From: Streptomyces pseudogriseolus
GTDB taxonomy: Bacteria; Actinomycetota; Actinomycetes; Streptomycetales; Streptomycetaceae
DNA length: 37,537 nucleotides
Direction: 5' to 3'
Assembly: GCA_002154585.1 (NCBI GenBank)
Contig: MUNG01000076.1
Span: 1-37,537, forward strand
Shown here piece by piece: positions 24,525 through 33,165 of this stretch (positions are counted from its first letter, which is position 1; every line of letters starts with the position of its first letter). The notes under the pieces are model-generated. The model was not told where the DNA came from. It saw only the letters and a program-made list of their open reading frames with translations, and made no database searches. The translations under genes were made by a program, and so were the position numbers.

Positions 24525-25220
24525 ATGCGAGCTCGCTTCCTCGGCATCCCCGAGCTGACCGACGTACCGGACGTGGCCGTGGTGGTGGACGTCATGCGGG
24601 CGTACACCGTGGCCGCCTGGGCGTTCACCCGAGGCGCCGAACGGGTCGTCCTGGCCGAGTCGTTGGAGGACGCCCTGGCGCTCAAGGCGCGGCGTCCCGG
24701 CTGGGTGACGCTCAAGGACGGCTCGCCCGCGCCCGGCTTCGACCTGGTCAACTCCCCCGCCCTGCTGCGGGACACGGACCTCGCCGGGCGCACCGTCGTG
24801 CAGAAGACCACGGCGGGGACCGTCGGCGCCCTCGCGGTGAAGGACGCCTCGCTGGTGCTGTGCGCGAGTTTCGTGGTGGCGGAGGCGACGGCCCGGCTGC
24901 TGCGGCAGCGGGCGCCCCGTGAGGTGACGTTCGTCGTGACCGGCGGGGACGGCCGCGCCGAGGAGGATCTGGCGTGCGCGGAGTACATCGCCGGGCGGGC
25001 CGACGACGGGGACGTGGTCGACGCCGCCCCGTACCTGCGGCGGGCCGGCGCGTCCCGTGCCGCCGACGAGCTGAGGACGGGCGTGCGCGACGGCTCCGCT
25101 CCCGAGGACGTCGCGCTCTGCCTGGAGTTGGACCGGTTCCCCTTCGCGATGGCCGCCGCGGTGGAGGACTCGCTGATGGTGCTGCGGCAGGTCACCCCCG
25201 CCGACGCGCCGCCGGCCTGA
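24525..25220 (+). CDS. ComB-family 2-phosphosulfolactate phosphatase-like protein
   Basis: 231 residues. It begins [20 protein letters not shown] with the acidic and basic residues of the ComB active site, then [39 protein letters not shown] and [20 protein letters not shown]. This order matches the Mg-dependent ComB phosphatase family known from coenzyme M/sulfolactate metabolism. No other coenzyme M gene is here, so in this organism it likely acts on another phosphate ester or in sulfolactate handling. ATG 24525 has no clear ribosome site. A small hairpin follows the stop. Confidence 0.8.
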   Translation: MRARFLGIPELTDVPDVAVVVDVMRAYTVAAWAFTRGAERVVLAESLEDALALKARRPGWVTLKDGSPAPGFDLVNSPALLRDTDLAGRTVVQKTTAGTVGALAVKDASLVLCASFVVAEATARLLRQRAPREVTFVVTGGDGRAEEDLACAEYIAGRADDGDVVDAAPYLRRAGASRAADELRTGVRDGSAPEDVALCLELDRFPFAMAAAVEDSLMVLRQVTPADAPPA

Positions 25221-25225
25221 CGTCC

Positions 25226-25244
25226 CGCCGCGGTCGCCGCGGCG
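25226..25244 (+). terminator. Hairpin after the ComB-like gene
   Basis: CGCCGCGG (25226-25233) pairs with CCGCGGCG (25237-25244) around a 3-base loop, six bases after the stop. Confidence 0.5.
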
Positions 25245-25322
25245 CGGCCCCCTCGTGTCGCCGCTCCGCGGCCTCCGTGTGTCACCGTCCCACGGGCCCT
25301 CGTACCGCCGTGCGGCCCCTTG

Positions 25323-25363
25323 TGTCAGGGGTATTGACAACGATGTCAGGGCCGTGATCTAGT
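25323..25363 (+). promoter_or_regulatory. GH92 promoter with LacI-type operator
   Basis: TTGACA (25334-25339) is a consensus -35, with TCTAGT (25358-25363) as -10 after an 18-bp spacer. TGACAACGATGTCA (25335-25348) is an inverted repeat with a central CG, the form bound by LacI-family sugar repressors, and overlaps the -35. TGTCAGGG is also repeated at 25323-25330 and 25344-25351. Confidence 0.6.
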
Positions 25364-25413
25364 CCGCTTCCGTCCAGCCCGGTGCGACAGGTGAGCAACA
25401 GGAGCCGCTGCCC

Positions 25414-28400
25414 ATGAATCCACCCCTCCACAGATGGCGCCGCCGAGCGTCGACCGTCCTCGCCGCACTGGTCGTCACCGGGGCCGGTCTCGCGCCCGTG
25501 CCGGCCCTCGCCCAGCCGTCGTCGGCGTCCACCACCGCGTCCGCGTCCGACGGGCAACTGACCTCGCTGGTCAACCCGTTCATCGGCACGCAGAACTTCG
25601 GCAACACCTTCCCCGGCGCCAGCGCCCCCTTCGGGATGGTGCAGGTCAGCCCGGACACCGGCGGCCAGGGCGGGTACGACTACCAGCAGGACAAGATCCA
25701 CGGGTTCAGCCAGACCCACCTCTCCGGCGTCGGCTGCTCCGTCATGGGCGAGCTGCCGCTGATGCCCACCACCGGCGCGGTCGACACCGTGGATCCCGAC
25801 GCGTACCGGTCGACGTACTCGCACGACGACGAGAAGGCCGAACCGGGCTACTACCGCGTCGGGCTGAAGACGTACGACATCGACGCCGAGCTTACGGCCA
25901 CCCAGCGCACCGGATGGCAGCGCTACACCTTCCCCGCGACCGACCGCGCCAACGTGCTGTTCAACACGGGCAAGGCCAATCAGCGGGTGTACAGCTCGGA
26001 GGTGCACGTCGTCGGTGACCGGACCGTCGAGGGCCGGGTCGAGGCGGGCAACTTCTGCGCCGGCAAGGACCGGCACACGGTGTACTTCACCGCCACCTTC
26101 GACCGTCCCTTCGCCTCGCACGGCACCTGGCGGGGCTCCACGCGGAGTCCGGGCGGGCGGGACGCGGCCGGTGAGGGCGGCAACGGCGCCTGGGTGACGT
26201 TCGACGCCGAGGACGACCGTGACGTGGTCGTCAAGGTGGGGCTGTCGTACACGGGCCTGGAAGGCGCACGGAAGAACCTGGCGGCGGAGACGGCGGACTC
26301 GTACGACTTCGACGCCACGCGGGAGGCGTTGCACGCCACGTGGGAGCGGCAGCTGGCCACGGTGAAGATCGACGGCGGGTCGGCCGAGCGGCGGCGCGCG
26401 TTCTACTCGGCGCTGTACCACGCGCAGTTGCACCCGAACCTGGCCGGCGACGTCGACGGCCGGTACGCGGGCTTCGACGGGAAGGTGCACACGGCGGACG
26501 GGTTCACGCCGTACCAGAACCTGTCGCTGTGGGACACGCACCGGCCGCAGAACCAGCTGTTGCAGATGCTGGAGCCGAAGGTGGCGCGGGACGTGGCGCT
26601 CTCGGTCGTCGCGATCGGGCGGGACGGCGGCTGGCTGCCGCGCTGGTCGCTCGCCAACAGCGAGACCAACATCATGACGGGCGACCCGGTGACCCCGTTC
26701 CTGGTCGAGGCGTGGTCCAAGGGGCTGCTCGCCGGTCATGAGCAGGAGGCGTACGCGCTGCTGCGGAAGAACGCCCTGTCGACGCCGCCGGACGACTCGC
26801 CGTACAACGGGCGGGCCGGCATCGAGCAGTACCTGGAGCGCGGGTACGTGCCCAGCGGGCTGAAGCTGGGCGAGGACTGCCCGGACAAGGGCGGTGACAA
26901 CGACTGCGTGCACCCGGCGTCGGCGACCCTGGAGTACGCGGCGGCGGACGCGTCGCTGGCCCTGATGGCGAAGGGGCTGGGCCGCTCGGCGGACGCGCGG
27001 ATGTTCGCGGAGCGCGGGCAGTGGTACCGGAACCTGTGGGACTCCTCCATCCAGCAGTTCCGTCCCCGCACCACCGAGGGCACCTGGGTGACGCCGTACG
27101 ACCCGGTCGAGGCGGGGCACCAGTTCCACGAGGGCGGCGCCTACCAGTACCAGTGGCTGGTCCCCCAGGACCCGGCCGGCCTGGTGTCGCTGATGGGCGG
27201 CCGGAAGAAGACGGAGCAGCGGCTCGACGCCTTCTTCGCCTACGACAAGCTGCTGAAGGACCCGGCGAGGACGGCCCGTGAGGACTGGATCTCCGCGCCG
27301 TACGACTACTACGGCAAGCCGACCTACAACCCGAACAACGAGCCGGATCTGCACGCGCCGTACATGTATCTGTGGGCGGGCGCGCCGGCGAAGACGGCGA
27401 CCGTGACCCGTGCGGCGATGACGCTGTTCACGGACGGTCCTGACGGGATGACCGGCAACGACGACCTGGGCACCATGTCGGCCTGGTACGTCTTCTCCTC
27501 GCTGGGTCTGTACCCGACGACGAACGGCGGTGACTTCCTCGCCGTGTCCTCCCCGCAGTTCCCGTCGGCCGAGATCCGCATCGGCGCCTACGGCAAGTCG
27601 CAGGGCGGCACCCTGACCGTGCGCGCTCCCGGGGCGAGCGACACCCGGCGGTACGTGCAGCGGGCCACGTTCGGCGGGAGGGACCTGCGCGCCACCTGGC
27701 TGGACTGGGACGCGGTCGCCAAGGGCGGCCGGCTCGCCTTCGAGATGGGCGACAAGCCGTCGGCGTGGGGCACCGGCAGGGGCGCCGAGCCGCCGTCCGT
27801 GAACCGCGCGACGGCCGACTCCCGCCGTCACCTCGACGCGTCGCTGCGCACCTCCGCCGACGTGGTGCCGACGTCGGACAGCGCGCAGGACGTGCGGCTG
27901 CGGCTGGACGTGCTGGGCCAGGCGCCGGGCGCGCTGCGGGTGAAGGTCGCCGCCGAGGCGCCCCGCGGCTGGACGGTGAAGGCGTCCGGCGCGTTCACGC
28001 TGGCCTCGCACCGGCTGCCGGTGCAGCGGACCGCGACGGTGGACGTGCGCGTGCCGGCCGGGACCGCGCCCGGCACGTACACCGTGCGGATAGCGGCGTC
28101 CGCCGGCGGGGTGAGGACGGTGGAGCGGGTCGCCACCGTCGAGGTGCGCGAGGCCGCGCGCTGCGCCGGTGAGAGCGGTGACATGTGCGCCGTCGACCTC
28201 GGCAAGGAGCTGAACCACGACGGCGCCGCGACCGTCGCGGCGTCCGACGAGGGCGACTTCGACGGCGGCGGGTGGAGCTACGACGCCGAGCTGCTGCCCG
28301 CTGCGGGACCGGTGGTGTGGGACGGCGTGACCTACCAGGCGCCCGACCCGTCCGGCACGGCCCCGAACTTCGTCGAGGCGCGCGGCCAGGCCATGCTGCT

Positions 28401-28719
28401 GCCGGCCGGTTCGTACGGCACGCTGCGGCTGGTCGGCGCGTCCCACCACGGGCCGGTGACGACGGACCTCACCGTCCGCTACACCGACGGCACCACCGCC
28501 GAACTCCCGGTCACCGTGGGCGACTGGGCGGGCTCCACGCCCGCGGGCGGCTCCGTGGCGCTGGAGATGCCGCACCGGATCAAGCGGGGGCAGGGTGTGG
28601 ACGGGCCGCCGGTGCGTCTGTTCGCCGCGTCCGTGGCGCTCGACGCGTCGAAGACGGTGCGCTCGCTCGGTCTGCGGAACGACCCGCGGGTGCAGATCTA
28701 CGCCCTGACGCTCGGGTAA
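25414..28719 (+). CDS. Secreted GH92 alpha-mannosidase
   Basis: 1101 residues. A signal peptide (WRRRASTVLAALVVTGAGLAP, cut near ALAQP) precedes the GH92 domain (about 45-790). Hallmarks are LVNPFIGTQNFGNTFPGA, APFGMVQVSPDT, HGFSQTHLSGVGC, LSLWDTHRPQ, and GNDDLGTMSAWYVFSSLGLYP, which carries the calcium and substrate residues. An NPCBM-associated (NEW3) beta domain follows (about 825-910) and a C-terminal beta-sandwich, possibly carbohydrate-binding (about 920-1101). GH92 enzymes remove alpha-mannose, mostly alpha-1,2, from fungal or plant N-glycans, using calcium. ATG 25414 has GGAG 9 bases upstream. It is likely repressed by an unlinked LacI-type regulator through the site at 25335-25348. 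Confidence 0.93.
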   Translation: MNPPLHRWRRRASTVLAALVVTGAGLAPVPALAQPSSASTTASASDGQLTSLVNPFIGTQNFGNTFPGASAPFGMVQVSPDTGGQGGYDYQQDKIHGFSQTHLSGVGCSVMGELPLMPTTGAVDTVDPDAYRSTYSHDDEKAEPGYYRVGLKTYDIDAELTATQRTGWQRYTFPATDRANVLFNTGKANQRVYSSEVHVVGDRTVEGRVEAGNFCAGKDRHTVYFTATFDRPFASHGTWRGSTRSPGGRDAAGEGGNGAWVTFDAEDDRDVVVKVGLSYTGLEGARKNLAAETADSYDFDATREALHATWERQLATVKIDGGSAERRRAFYSALYHAQLHPNLAGDVDGRYAGFDGKVHTADGFTPYQNLSLWDTHRPQNQLLQMLEPKVARDVALSVVAIGRDGGWLPRWSLANSETNIMTGDPVTPFLVEAWSKGLLAGHEQEAYALLRKNALSTPPDDSPYNGRAGIEQYLERGYVPSGLKLGEDCPDKGGDNDCVHPASATLEYAAADASLALMAKGLGRSADARMFAERGQWYRNLWDSSIQQFRPRTTEGTWVTPYDPVEAGHQFHEGGAYQYQWLVPQDPAGLVSLMGGRKKTEQRLDAFFAYDKLLKDPARTAREDWISAPYDYYGKPTYNPNNEPDLHAPYMYLWAGAPAKTATVTRAAMTLFTDGPDGMTGNDDLGTMSAWYVFSSLGLYPTTNGGDFLAVSSPQFPSAEIRIGAYGKSQGGTLTVRAPGASDTRRYVQRATFGGRDLRATWLDWDAVAKGGRLAFEMGDKPSAWGTGRGAEPPSVNRATADSRRHLDASLRTSADVVPTSDSAQDVRLRLDVLGQAPGALRVKVAAEAPRGWTVKASGAFTLASHRLPVQRTATVDVRVPAGTAPGTYTVRIAASAGGVRTVERVATVEVREAARCAGESGDMCAVDLGKELNHDGAATVAASDEGDFDGGGWSYDAELLPAAGPVVWDGVTYQAPDPSGTAPNFVEARGQAMLLPAGSYGTLRLVGASHHGPVTTDLTVRYTDGTTAELPVTVGDWAGSTPAGGSVALEMPHRIKRGQGVDGPPVRLFAASVALDASKTVRSLGLRNDPRVQIYALTLG

Positions 28720-28739
28720 CGCCCTCACGCTCGGGTAAC
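28701..28739 (+). repeat. Tandem 19-bp duplication across the GH92 stop codon
   Basis: CGCCCTGACGCTCGGGTAAC (28701-28720) is repeated with one mismatch at 28720-28739, a 19-bp period. The copy lies just past the stop and repeats the terminal codons and TAA out of context. Confidence 0.8.
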
Positions 28740-28750
28740 CCCCACCCGAG

Positions 28751-28787
28751 GCCGGGCGTCCGTGTCACCGTGACACGGACGCCCGGC
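28751..28787 (+). terminator. GH92 terminator hairpin
   Basis: Bases 28751-28768 and 28770-28787 are perfect 18-bp inverted arms about a single central base (28769), 31 bases past the GH92 stop. Confidence 0.8.
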
Positions 28788-28891
28788 TTGTCACGTCCCG
28801 CCCGGTGTGCGCGGTAGCGTGCGGCACGAACCGAGGCGTCGTGACCCGCGGGCCCCGAGCCGCGCGGGCCAGTGAATCGAGGTGGCCGCCG

Positions 28892-29698
28892 ATGGGTGTC
28901 GAGAGCGTCCTGCATCCGGGCCTGATCGTCCCCGTGGGGCACGTCGAGCCCGTGCCGCGCCGGCTGCGCGGGTTCGTGGACGGGCACGTCGTGTTCGACA
29001 CCCGCCGCGCCCTGTACGTGTGGGAGTGGCCGGCCTATCCGCAGTACTGCGTGCCCCGCGACGACCTGGTCGAGGCGTCGCTGATCGACGACGACCGGAC
29101 GGAGCGGCTCGGCGCGGGCCCCGCGCGCCGCCACTCGCTGCGGGTGCGGGACGGGGTGCGGGAGGGCGCGGCCTGGGTGTGGCAGGACGGCGCGCCGGAA
29201 GCCGTCCGGGGCACGGTCCGGTTCCGCTGGGACGCGCTCGACGAGTGGCTGGAGGAGGACGAGCCGGTTCACGTCCATCCGCGCAGCCCGTACGCCCGGG
29301 TCGACGCGCTGCGGTCCTCCAGCCGGGTGCGGGTGGAGATCGACGGGGTGGTCCTCGCCGACGCGCCGCACTGCGTCAAGCTGTTCGAGACGGGCCTGCC
29401 GACCCGCTACTACCTGGACCGCGCCCACATCAACTGGCCGCTGCTGCGCCGCACGGACCATGTCACCCGGTGCCCGTACAAGGGGACGACGAGCGGCTAC
29501 TGGTCCTTCGACGGCGGAACCGGCCCGCACGAGAACATCCTCTGGACGTACGGCTTCCCGACCGTCCAGGTCGCCTCCGTCGCGGGTCTCGCGGCGTTCT
29601 ACAACGAGTACGTGGACCTGTACGTCGACGGCGCCCTCCTCCCCCGCCCGACCGGCACGCCGGGGGTGCCGGCGCGGCCGGGCGGCAGGCGGGAGTGA
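28892..29698 (+). CDS. DUF427 domain protein (double)
   Basis: 268 residues with two DUF427 beta-tent repeats. The first runs from VEPVPRRLRGFVDGHVVFDT to about residue 120, and the second from VRVEIDGVVLADAPHCVKLF to VDLYVDGAL, with TRYYLDRAHINWPLLRRTDH and CPYKGTTSGYWSFDG as the conserved blocks. The family is common in actinobacteria and fungi, has a likely ligand-binding pocket, and no settled function. ATG 28892 is preceded by GAGGTGG. It stands alone between the GH92 terminator and the convergent reductase gene. Confidence 0.88.
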   Translation: MGVESVLHPGLIVPVGHVEPVPRRLRGFVDGHVVFDTRRALYVWEWPAYPQYCVPRDDLVEASLIDDDRTERLGAGPARRHSLRVRDGVREGAAWVWQDGAPEAVRGTVRFRWDALDEWLEEDEPVHVHPRSPYARVDALRSSSRVRVEIDGVVLADAPHCVKLFETGLPTRYYLDRAHINWPLLRRTDHVTRCPYKGTTSGYWSFDGGTGPHENILWTYGFPTVQVASVAGLAAFYNEYVDLYVDGALLPRPTGTPGVPARPGGRRE

Positions 29699-29743
29699 CG
29701 CGGCCCGGGCGGAGGGCGCGGGCTCGGCCCGCCGGTGCGGTCG

Positions 29744-30634
29744 TCAGGCCGGGCGGCGCAGCAGGAGGTCGATCACGCCCGTCAGGTCCTCCTCGCCGCC
29801 GCCTTCGGCCAGACGACGGCGCATCAGCGCGAAGTAGGGAGTGAGCAGTTCCGGGCTGACGCCCTGTTCCTCGGCCGTGGCCAGGAAGGCCGGTGTGCCG
29901 GCCGTCTGCATGGCGAGGGTGGAGGTGACGCCCTTGGTGTAGTCGCCGCTGCGGAGCTGTTCGGCGGTCAGGTGGACCGCCGGGGCCATCGCGGTGAGCC
30001 AGTCGGCCAGCAGCGGGGCGAACGCCGTGGGGTCGATGTCCTCGCTGCGGATCAGGGCGAAGGCGTGCGCCGCGCCGGCGAACATGCCGTACATGGCGCT
30101 GAGGAGGGCCACGTCGTGCAGGGCGGCGTGGCCCGGGTTCTCGCCGACGTAGGCCGTGCCGGCGGGGACGGCCAGGGTGTCCCGGTGCTGCTCGAACAGG
30201 TCCGGTGCGCCGCTGTAGAGGACGTACCCGCCGGCGTCGGGGACGCCGATCATGGGCGGGACGGCCATGATGCCGCCGTCGAGGTAGCGGGCGCCGCGCG
30301 CGGCGGCCCATTCGGCGCGGGTGCGGGCCTGGGCGGGTGTGCCGGTGGTGAGGTTGACGAGGTCCTTGCCGGTCAGGTCGACGCCGGTCAGTGTGTCCTC
30401 GACCGAGGCGTCGTCCAGCAGGCACACGACGACGAGCGTGTTCGCGGCCACCGCCTCGGCGGCGCTTCCCGCGGTGCGCGCGCCGTCCGCGGCGAGGGCC
30501 TGGGCGCGGGACGGTGTGCGGTTCCATACGGTGAGGGGGTGGCCGGCGGCGAGCCAGGCGCGGGCCAGCGCGGTGCCCATCGCGCCGAGGCCGAGCAGGG
30601 TGACGGGGGTCTTGTCCGTAACGGGGTGTGTCAT
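29744..30634 (-). CDS. NAD(P)-binding 6PGDH-like / imine-reductase-like dehydrogenase
   Basis: 296 residues. N-terminal Rossmann TLLGLGAMGTALARAWLAAG (GxGxxG) with the NADP-type VWNRTPSRA, then LVNLTTGTPAQARTRAEWAA and GARYLDGGIMAVPPMIG, and an all-helical C-terminal dimer domain. The DGGIMAVPPMIG block is nearer to imine reductases and related beta-hydroxyacid dehydrogenase-fold enzymes than to 6-phosphogluconate dehydrogenase, and the usual catalytic lysine of the 6PGDH group is not evident. ATG 30634 begins THPVTDKTPVTLLG; no clear ribosome site. Divergent from an HxlR regulator, which probably controls it in response to electrophiles or quinones. Confidence 0.85.
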   Translation of the reverse strand: MTHPVTDKTPVTLLGLGAMGTALARAWLAAGHPLTVWNRTPSRAQALAADGARTAGSAAEAVAANTLVVVCLLDDASVEDTLTGVDLTGKDLVNLTTGTPAQARTRAEWAAARGARYLDGGIMAVPPMIGVPDAGGYVLYSGAPDLFEQHRDTLAVPAGTAYVGENPGHAALHDVALLSAMYGMFAGAAHAFALIRSEDIDPTAFAPLLADWLTAMAPAVHLTAEQLRSGDYTKGVTSTLAMQTAGTPAFLATAEEQGVSPELLTPYFALMRRRLAEGGGEEDLTGVIDLLLRRPA

Positions 30635-30670
30635 GCCGATGAGGCTGGCCGCCGGTCCGGTAGTGATCAA

Positions 30671-30696
30671 GTACGCACTCGGGAGTGGGTGGTTAC
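30671..30696. promoter_or_regulatory. Candidate HxlR operator
   Basis: CACTCGGGAGTG (30676-30687) is a perfect palindrome inside the 99-bp gap between the divergent reductase and HxlR genes. It is flanked by GTAC (30671-30674) and GTTAC (30692-30696), giving the imperfect GTAC...GTAC-like frame often seen for HxlR dimers. Confidence 0.45.
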
Positions 30697-30733
30697 CTCC
30701 GGGTGAGCGTGCACGTCGAAGGGGTGGAAGCGG

Positions 30734-31096
30734 ATGACGACGGTGAACCGGCCGGGCGCGCCGGACGGACACGTGTGCGGGATCGACACGGCGATGGAGG
30801 TAATCGGCGGCAAGTGGAAGGTGCTGATCCTGTGGGCGCTGCACGAGCGCCCGCACCGCCGTTTCGGTGAGCTGCGGCGGCTGCTGCCGGGCGTCACCGA
30901 GAAGGTGCTGGCCTCGCACCTGCGGGAGATGGAGGCGGACGGCATCGTGCGCCGGGTCTCCTACGACGAGGTGCCGCCCCGTGTGGAGTACTCGCTGACG
31001 GAGGACGGCAGGCGGCTCAACGACGCGCTGGAGCCGCTGGCCGCCTGGGGGCGTGAACGGTCGGCGGCCGGGCGGCGGGGCCTGCCGGCCGGGTGA
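30734..31096 (+). CDS. HxlR-family transcriptional regulator
   Basis: 120 residues, the normal HxlR length. The opening CGIDTAMEVIGGKWKVLILW contains the near-N-terminal cysteine (Cys15) that senses electrophiles or redox state in several members. The winged HTH is RFGELRRLLPGVTEKVLASH, then LREMEADGIVRRVSYDEVPP and VEYSLTEDGRRL. ATG 30734 is preceded by GAAGGGGTGGAAG. Divergent from the imine-reductase-like gene, which is the likely target. Confidence 0.9.
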   Translation: MTTVNRPGAPDGHVCGIDTAMEVIGGKWKVLILWALHERPHRRFGELRRLLPGVTEKVLASHLREMEADGIVRRVSYDEVPPRVEYSLTEDGRRLNDALEPLAAWGRERSAAGRRGLPAG

Positions 31097-31147
31097 GGGG
31101 CGGCGCGGTCGCCGGGGTCGCGCCTCCTCGGTCGGGCGGGTGCTCAC

Positions 31148-31172
31148 GTCAGGCGAAGAGGACGCGCCTGAC
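31148..31172. terminator. Hairpin between convergent HxlR and GH5 genes
   Basis: GTCAGGCG (31148-31155) pairs with CGCCTGAC (31165-31172), 9-base loop, just after the GH5 stop on the minus strand and 52 bases past the HxlR stop. Confidence 0.55.
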
Positions 31173-31178
31173 ACACGC

Positions 31179-33107
31179 TCAGGACAGCGGGCGGCAGTAC
31201 AAGGCGTCCGGGGTGCGGGAGGAGCCGATGCGGCCGGTCCAGGCGATGCCCGCGGCGTACTCGTCGTCGGCGCACTGGCCCTTGTAGTGACCCCGTGCGA
31301 AGTCGCCGCCCTTGGGTGACGTGCCCCGGTTGTCGCCGCGGTCGAACCAGACGGTGCGGCCGCCCGCGGCGGTGAGTGTGCCGGGTGCGGCCTTCCGGCA
31401 CAGGGCGGCCGAGACGGCGGCGCCGCGCACGCTGTACCCGGCGAGGAACTGACCGTCGGCACACTGCAGTTTGGTGTGGCCGGAGGCCCAGTCACGGCCG
31501 GGTATGACGTGCCGCTCGTCCTTGACGACCTCGTGTCCGCCGCCCGGGTCGTCCAGGGCGGCCGCGCCGGCGTCGGTGCACAGACCGCGGTTGCCGGTGT
31601 GGCTCAGTCCGGCCAGGCGCAGTCCGTCGGGGCAGGCCGCCTTGCGCGCGCCCGGGTCCCAGTCGGGCAGCGCGCGCATCCGGCGTGAGGCCACGAAGTC
31701 GCCGTGGTCGGGGCTGAGCATCGCCCACCGCGTCACGGGCGGGACGTGGCCGGTGCGGCCGGGGGTCTCGACGAGGCGCCGCCAGGCGTCCGACCGCCAG
31801 TCGTCCCCGTCGTGGACGGCCATGCGCCGGCCGGCCGCGTCCCAGTGGAGCAGGGCCCAGCCGTTGCCGCGGCGGTTCTCGTGCCGGCCGACGAGGGGCC
31901 AGTACGCGAAGTCGGCGTCGGTGCGGATCAGGTGGTCGACGAACCGCTCGAACCAGGCGCGCGGGGCCGCGCCGGTCTCCTCGCGTCCGCCGACGCCGAA
32001 CTCGGAGATCCACACCGGAGCGGTGTAGTGCCGGTCCATGTCACCGGTGACGAAGAACGCCTGGCGGTTCAGCACGTCGACGAGTTCGGCGGGGGTGAGG
32101 TCCTGGTAGCGGGGGTCGCTGGTCTCGCCGATGCCGGTCGCGCCGGAGTGGCGGGGGCCTGTGTAGCCGTAGAAGTGGGCGGAGTAGACGAGTTTGCCGG
32201 AGTCGACGAGGGTGTGCGACAGGTCGCGTACGGGTTCGAGGGTGGGGCGTCCGTGCGGGAAGCCGTCGACCGGCAGGCCGGTCCAGTTGATGCCCTCGAC
32301 GATGATCAGCAGGTGCGGGTTGGCCTCGGTGAGGATGCGGTCGCCGGCCCTCTGGCTCGCGGCGAACCAGTCGTGCCCGTCGCCGAGGCCCCAGTTGGGG
32401 TCGTCCCAGACGCTGCGGCGGACCTCGTTGTAGAGGTCGGCGCCGACCACGCGCGGGTTGTCGCGGTAGCGGCGGGCCATGAACAGCCAGTCGTTCTCCC
32501 AGGTCCCGTCGGACTGGCTCGCGTTCCAGCGTTCGTTGCCGTCGACGCCGCAGCACCAACGGGTGGTGTTGGTGTGGTTGTTGAGGATCACGGCGAGACC
32601 GGCGTCGGTGAGGGCGCGCACCACGGTGTCGTACACCTGGAGCGGCGTCTTCCCTTCCAGCCCGGGGTTGGCGGTGACGGCGTCGGCGGGGACGGGGTGG
32701 GTGTCGCGGATCATCTCGTTGGAGAAGGGCAGCCGGACGCTGTTGATCCCGATCTCCTGGAAGCTCGCGACGATCTCGGCCATCGGGGCGCGGTCCAGGC
32801 CGAGCGGGATGCGGTGGGAGTTCTCGCCCGCGTGGTGAGCGGCGTCGTCGTCGGCGCTGCCGCTGCCGTTCCATGTGCCGCTGGCGCCGTGCCAGTTGCC
32901 GGAGCGCAGCTTGAAGCGGTCGCCGTTCGCGTCGACGATCCAGCGTCCGCGTGTGCTGAGCGGCGGGGTCCAGTCGGCGGGCGCGGCGGCGGGGTCCGCG
33001 GCCGGCGCGGTCGAACGGTCCGCCGTGCGGGCCGCCGCCGGGGCGGGCACCGACAGGGCGAGCAGGAGAAGCGCGGACGCGATCTTCGGTACCCAGGAAC
33101 CTCGCAC
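31179..33107 (-). CDS. Secreted GH5-type glycoside hydrolase with C-terminal Cys-repeat domain
   Basis: 642 residues. The signal peptide is WVPKIASALLLLALSVPAPAAA. The catalytic (beta/alpha)8 domain (about 45-400) has INSVRLPFSNEM, AVILNNHTNT, the acid/base VVGADLYNEVRR and the nucleophile VWISEFGVGG, the two glutamates of clan A cellulase-type enzymes. After a spacer, three ~55-residue repeats (about 482-642) each hold a cysteine pair: CPDGLRLAGLSHTGNRGLC, QCADGQFLAGYSVRG...LC and QCADDEYAAGIAWTG...YC. They look like a carbohydrate-binding or cell-wall domain I cannot name. GTG 33107 was chosen because GGGGAG lies 9 bases upstream. Substrate (beta-glucan, mannan or other) is open. Confidence 0.85.
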   Translation of the reverse strand: MRGSWVPKIASALLLLALSVPAPAAARTADRSTAPAADPAAAPADWTPPLSTRGRWIVDANGDRFKLRSGNWHGASGTWNGSGSADDDAAHHAGENSHRIPLGLDRAPMAEIVASFQEIGINSVRLPFSNEMIRDTHPVPADAVTANPGLEGKTPLQVYDTVVRALTDAGLAVILNNHTNTTRWCCGVDGNERWNASQSDGTWENDWLFMARRYRDNPRVVGADLYNEVRRSVWDDPNWGLGDGHDWFAASQRAGDRILTEANPHLLIIVEGINWTGLPVDGFPHGRPTLEPVRDLSHTLVDSGKLVYSAHFYGYTGPRHSGATGIGETSDPRYQDLTPAELVDVLNRQAFFVTGDMDRHYTAPVWISEFGVGGREETGAAPRAWFERFVDHLIRTDADFAYWPLVGRHENRRGNGWALLHWDAAGRRMAVHDGDDWRSDAWRRLVETPGRTGHVPPVTRWAMLSPDHGDFVASRRMRALPDWDPGARKAACPDGLRLAGLSHTGNRGLCTDAGAAALDDPGGGHEVVKDERHVIPGRDWASGHTKLQCADGQFLAGYSVRGAAVSAALCRKAAPGTLTAAGGRTVWFDRGDNRGTSPKGGDFARGHYKGQCADDEYAAGIAWTGRIGSSRTPDALYCRPLS

Positions 33108-33165
33108 GGCCGGTGCTCCCCTCGACAAGGTCGCTTCCGCTTCATGATGCGGCCATGACACACCC

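Noticed and set aside
25282-28728. 1148-codon minus-strand open frame over the GH92 gene
   Set aside because: Antisense shadow rich in Arg/Val/His with no motifs; the plus-strand GH92 has all hallmark motifs, a signal peptide and a ribosome site.
33142-33158. TCATG-7-CATGA inverted repeat as GH5 operator
   Set aside because: Arms only 5 bp, with frequent chance occurrence; the DasR-like site is more specific.
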